From Acholeplasma laidlawii_A (GTDB lineage Bacteria; Bacillota_I; Bacilli_A; Acholeplasmatales; Acholeplasmataceae): a stretch of DNA of 64,000 nt. Location: the NCBI RefSeq assembly GCF_030166555.2, contig NZ_CP126461.2; one strand, written 5' to 3'. Shown in pieces: positions 62,586 through 64,000 of the stretch. The notes below the pieces were generated by a model. It had not been told where the DNA came from, did not search any database, and saw only the letters and a program-made list of their open reading frames with translations. Position 1 is the stretch's first letter, and each line of letters starts with the position of its first letter. The translations under genes were made by a program, and so were the position numbers.

Positions 62586-63227
62586 TCATTTTTGACTATC
62601 TAATTGTTTTTTTAAGATAAGATCTTTAGATTTCATAATACGGATTGTATTAGATAATTCTGCCTCATTGATTTTCATACGAACTACTTTAATATCTGCC
62701 ATAATCTCGGGAATTAAAATATGTTCAATCGCGTTTACACGGCGCTTAGTCTTTTCAATTTCTCTAATTAAGATACGGACTCTTTTATCCATTGCAGCAA
62801 GTTCAATAAACTTATTTAAATTACTTGCTAGATTTAGGACAATATCATCTAATATCGGATGCGTACCATGAAATGAGTACGTGATTTGAGGCTTTATAGT
62901 TTCTTTAATCTCAATTTTAGGTACTGTAACACTCATGACGGACTCTTTTTTATATTCCAGTTCTAGCGTTGTTGCAGGTACTAGAAATTTTTCACGTAAT
63001 TCAGATTCATAATGAAACGCTTTAGCACTATCATACTTATCTAAGGCATCCAACCATTTATCTTCAACAAGTGTGCGTAAGACTTTATATTGTTCAACCA
63101 TGCTTAAAAATTGGCGCATCATCTCATCTTGTTTATCTTTTAAAAGACGATGTCCTTTTCTTGTTGTAGCTAGTTGATTTTTTAATCTTGTAAGCTCCAT
63201 TCTTGTTGCATTAGCGATATTTGGCAT
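62586..63227 (-). CDS. V-type ATP synthase subunit D
   Basis: A 213-residue protein with the family start NATRMELTRLKNQLATTRKG and long N- and C-terminal helices that form the coiled-coil central stalk. It is the last gene of a V/A-type ATPase operon, 5 nt after subunit B. In acholeplasmas such an enzyme may use Na+ or H+; the ion-binding ring subunit is not in the window. Confidence 0.94.
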   Translation of the reverse strand: MPNIANATRMELTRLKNQLATTRKGHRLLKDKQDEMMRQFLSMVEQYKVLRTLVEDKWLDALDKYDSAKAFHYESELREKFLVPATTLELEYKKESVMSVTVPKIEIKETIKPQITYSFHGTHPILDDIVLNLASNLNKFIELAAMDKRVRILIREIEKTKRRVNAIEHILIPEIMADIKVVRMKINEAELSNTIRIMKSKDLILKKQLDSQK

Positions 63228-63232
63228 TGAAA

Positions 63233-64000
63233 TTACTCCTTAACTTTGTAGTATTTATCTAAGCGTTTATTAGAAATACGTTTCAATTCAGATCTTGGTA
63301 GAATATTTAATAACTTCCAACCTAGATCAAGTGTTTCTTCGATCGTTCTATTAGAATCATATCCTTGAGATAAGTATTCTTTTTCAAACTTATCTGCAAA
63401 TACTGCATAGAGTTTATCAGTATCCGATAATGCAGATTCACCAAGTACAGTTGCTAATTCTTTAGCTTCTTTACCACGTGCATAGCTTGCAAACAATTGG
63501 TTTAATGTATCAGAGTGATCATCTCTAGTTTTACCTTCACCAATACCTTTATCCTTTAGACGAGATAAAGATGGTAAGACATCCACTGGTGGTTGTATAC
63601 CTTTTTGATGTAGGCTTCTAGATAAAATCACTTGACCTTCTGTAATATATCCTGTTAAGTCAGGAATTGGATGCGTCTTATCATCTTCTGGCATGGTAAG
63701 GATTGGCAATTGGGTAATAGAGCCTTTTTTGCCCTTTACACGACCTGCACGCTCATATAAAGATGAAAGGTCAGTATACATATATCCTGGGTAACCACGA
63801 CGTCCTGGCACTTCTTTTCTCGCTGCTGAAATTTCTCTTAAAGATTCTGCATAGTTTGTAATATCAGTCATGATAATTAAAACGTGCATATCTAATTCAT
63901 AAGCTAAATACTCCGCTGCTGTAATTGCCATACGAGGGGTTGCAATACGCTCAACTGCTGGGTCATTTGCAAGGTTTACGAACATGACTGTTCTATCGAT
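63233..64000 (-). CDS. V-type ATP synthase subunit B, N-terminal part outside the window
   Basis: The frame is open to the window edge (residues before the first Met read IDRTV), so the gene continues beyond 64000. The visible 255 residues are the non-catalytic B subunit: FVNLANDPAVERIATPRMAI, ITNYAESLREISAARKEVPG and GRRGYPGYMYTDLSSLYERA are hallmark stretches, with PDLTGYITEGQV following. Confidence 0.96.
   Translation of the reverse strand: MDRTVMFVNLANDPAVERIATPRMAITAAEYLAYELDMHVLIIMTDITNYAESLREISAARKEVPGRRGYPGYMYTDLSSLYERAGRVKGKKGSITQLPILTMPEDDKTHPIPDLTGYITEGQVILSRSLHQKGIQPPVDVLPSLSRLKDKGIGEGKTRDDHSDTLNQLFASYARGKEAKELATVLGESALSDTDKLYAVFADKFEKEYLSQGYDSNRTIEETLDLGWKLLNILPRSELKRISNKRLDKYYKVKE

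Overview
The window reads as chromosome of an Acholeplasma-like mollicute. Base composition is strongly AT-rich. TGA is a normal stop (it ends rpoD and several other genes) and tryptophan is TGG, as in Acholeplasma and unlike Mycoplasma. The gene set (phoH-ybeY-cdd-era-recO-glyS-dnaG-rpoD-trmK, a V-type ATPase, an Nqr/Rnf-type redox complex, no cell-wall genes) fits that group. Species cannot be fixed from the sequence alone.

Layout. 1-6.7 kb: ordinary genes (DUF1836, DegV, rsmH, a lipoprotein, a membrane protein, a TcyP-type symporter, a NUDIX hydrolase). 6.7-7.75 kb: decayed mobile DNA with a broken recombinase-like ORF, an orphan tRNA-type terminator and five 32-bp spaced repeats. 7.75-10.5 kb: a three-gene ABC system whose first permease looks 5'-truncated. 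10.45-12.7 kb: a less AT-rich, probably acquired island with a Com-like zinc-ribbon ORF, a broken type I methylase-specificity gene with a strong promoter between two palindromic operators, and a stack of intrinsic terminators. 12.8-26.9 kb: one giant surface-protein locus. 27.1-31.6 kb: IS3 and IS66 elements and a second recombinase-like remnant beside tRNA-Arg. 31.8-35.4 kb: a heterodimeric ABC exporter with one half broken by a stop codon. 35.4-45.2 kb: the conserved information-processing cluster, rpsU, rsmE and secG. 45.3-49.6 kb: an iron/haem uptake operon. 49.7-57 kb: a metallo-hydrolase, an M32 peptidase, zwf and gnd, and two tandem mgtE genes. 57.2-62.5 kb: an nqrBCDEF-like operon with no nqrA. 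62.6-64 kb: V-ATPase subunits D and B (partial).

The most striking system is the surface-protein locus on the minus strand. A membrane-anchored collagen-like/Ig-like N-terminus is followed by fifteen almost identical 132-residue repeats, then an approximately 710-nt group II intron with no reverse transcriptase, then InlB-like B-repeats, a repetitive beta-rich region, an Ig-like domain and a C-terminal Hint (hedgehog/intein) domain. The intron has a recognisable domain V, domain VI, EBS1 and EBS2. Its EBS1 pairs perfectly with exon sequence 8 nt upstream of the TTGCG motif. Only that shifted 5' splice site removes the stop codon and joins the exons in frame, so splicing would decide between a short and a very long surface protein. 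I recall a closely similar arrangement described for a Clostridium tetani surface-layer gene.

The second notable system is the Nqr-like operon. Its NqrC/RnfG subunit carries four FMN-binding domains, each with its own flavinylation threonine, and NqrA is missing. This suggests a membrane NADH dehydrogenase feeding an extracellular multi-flavin chain.
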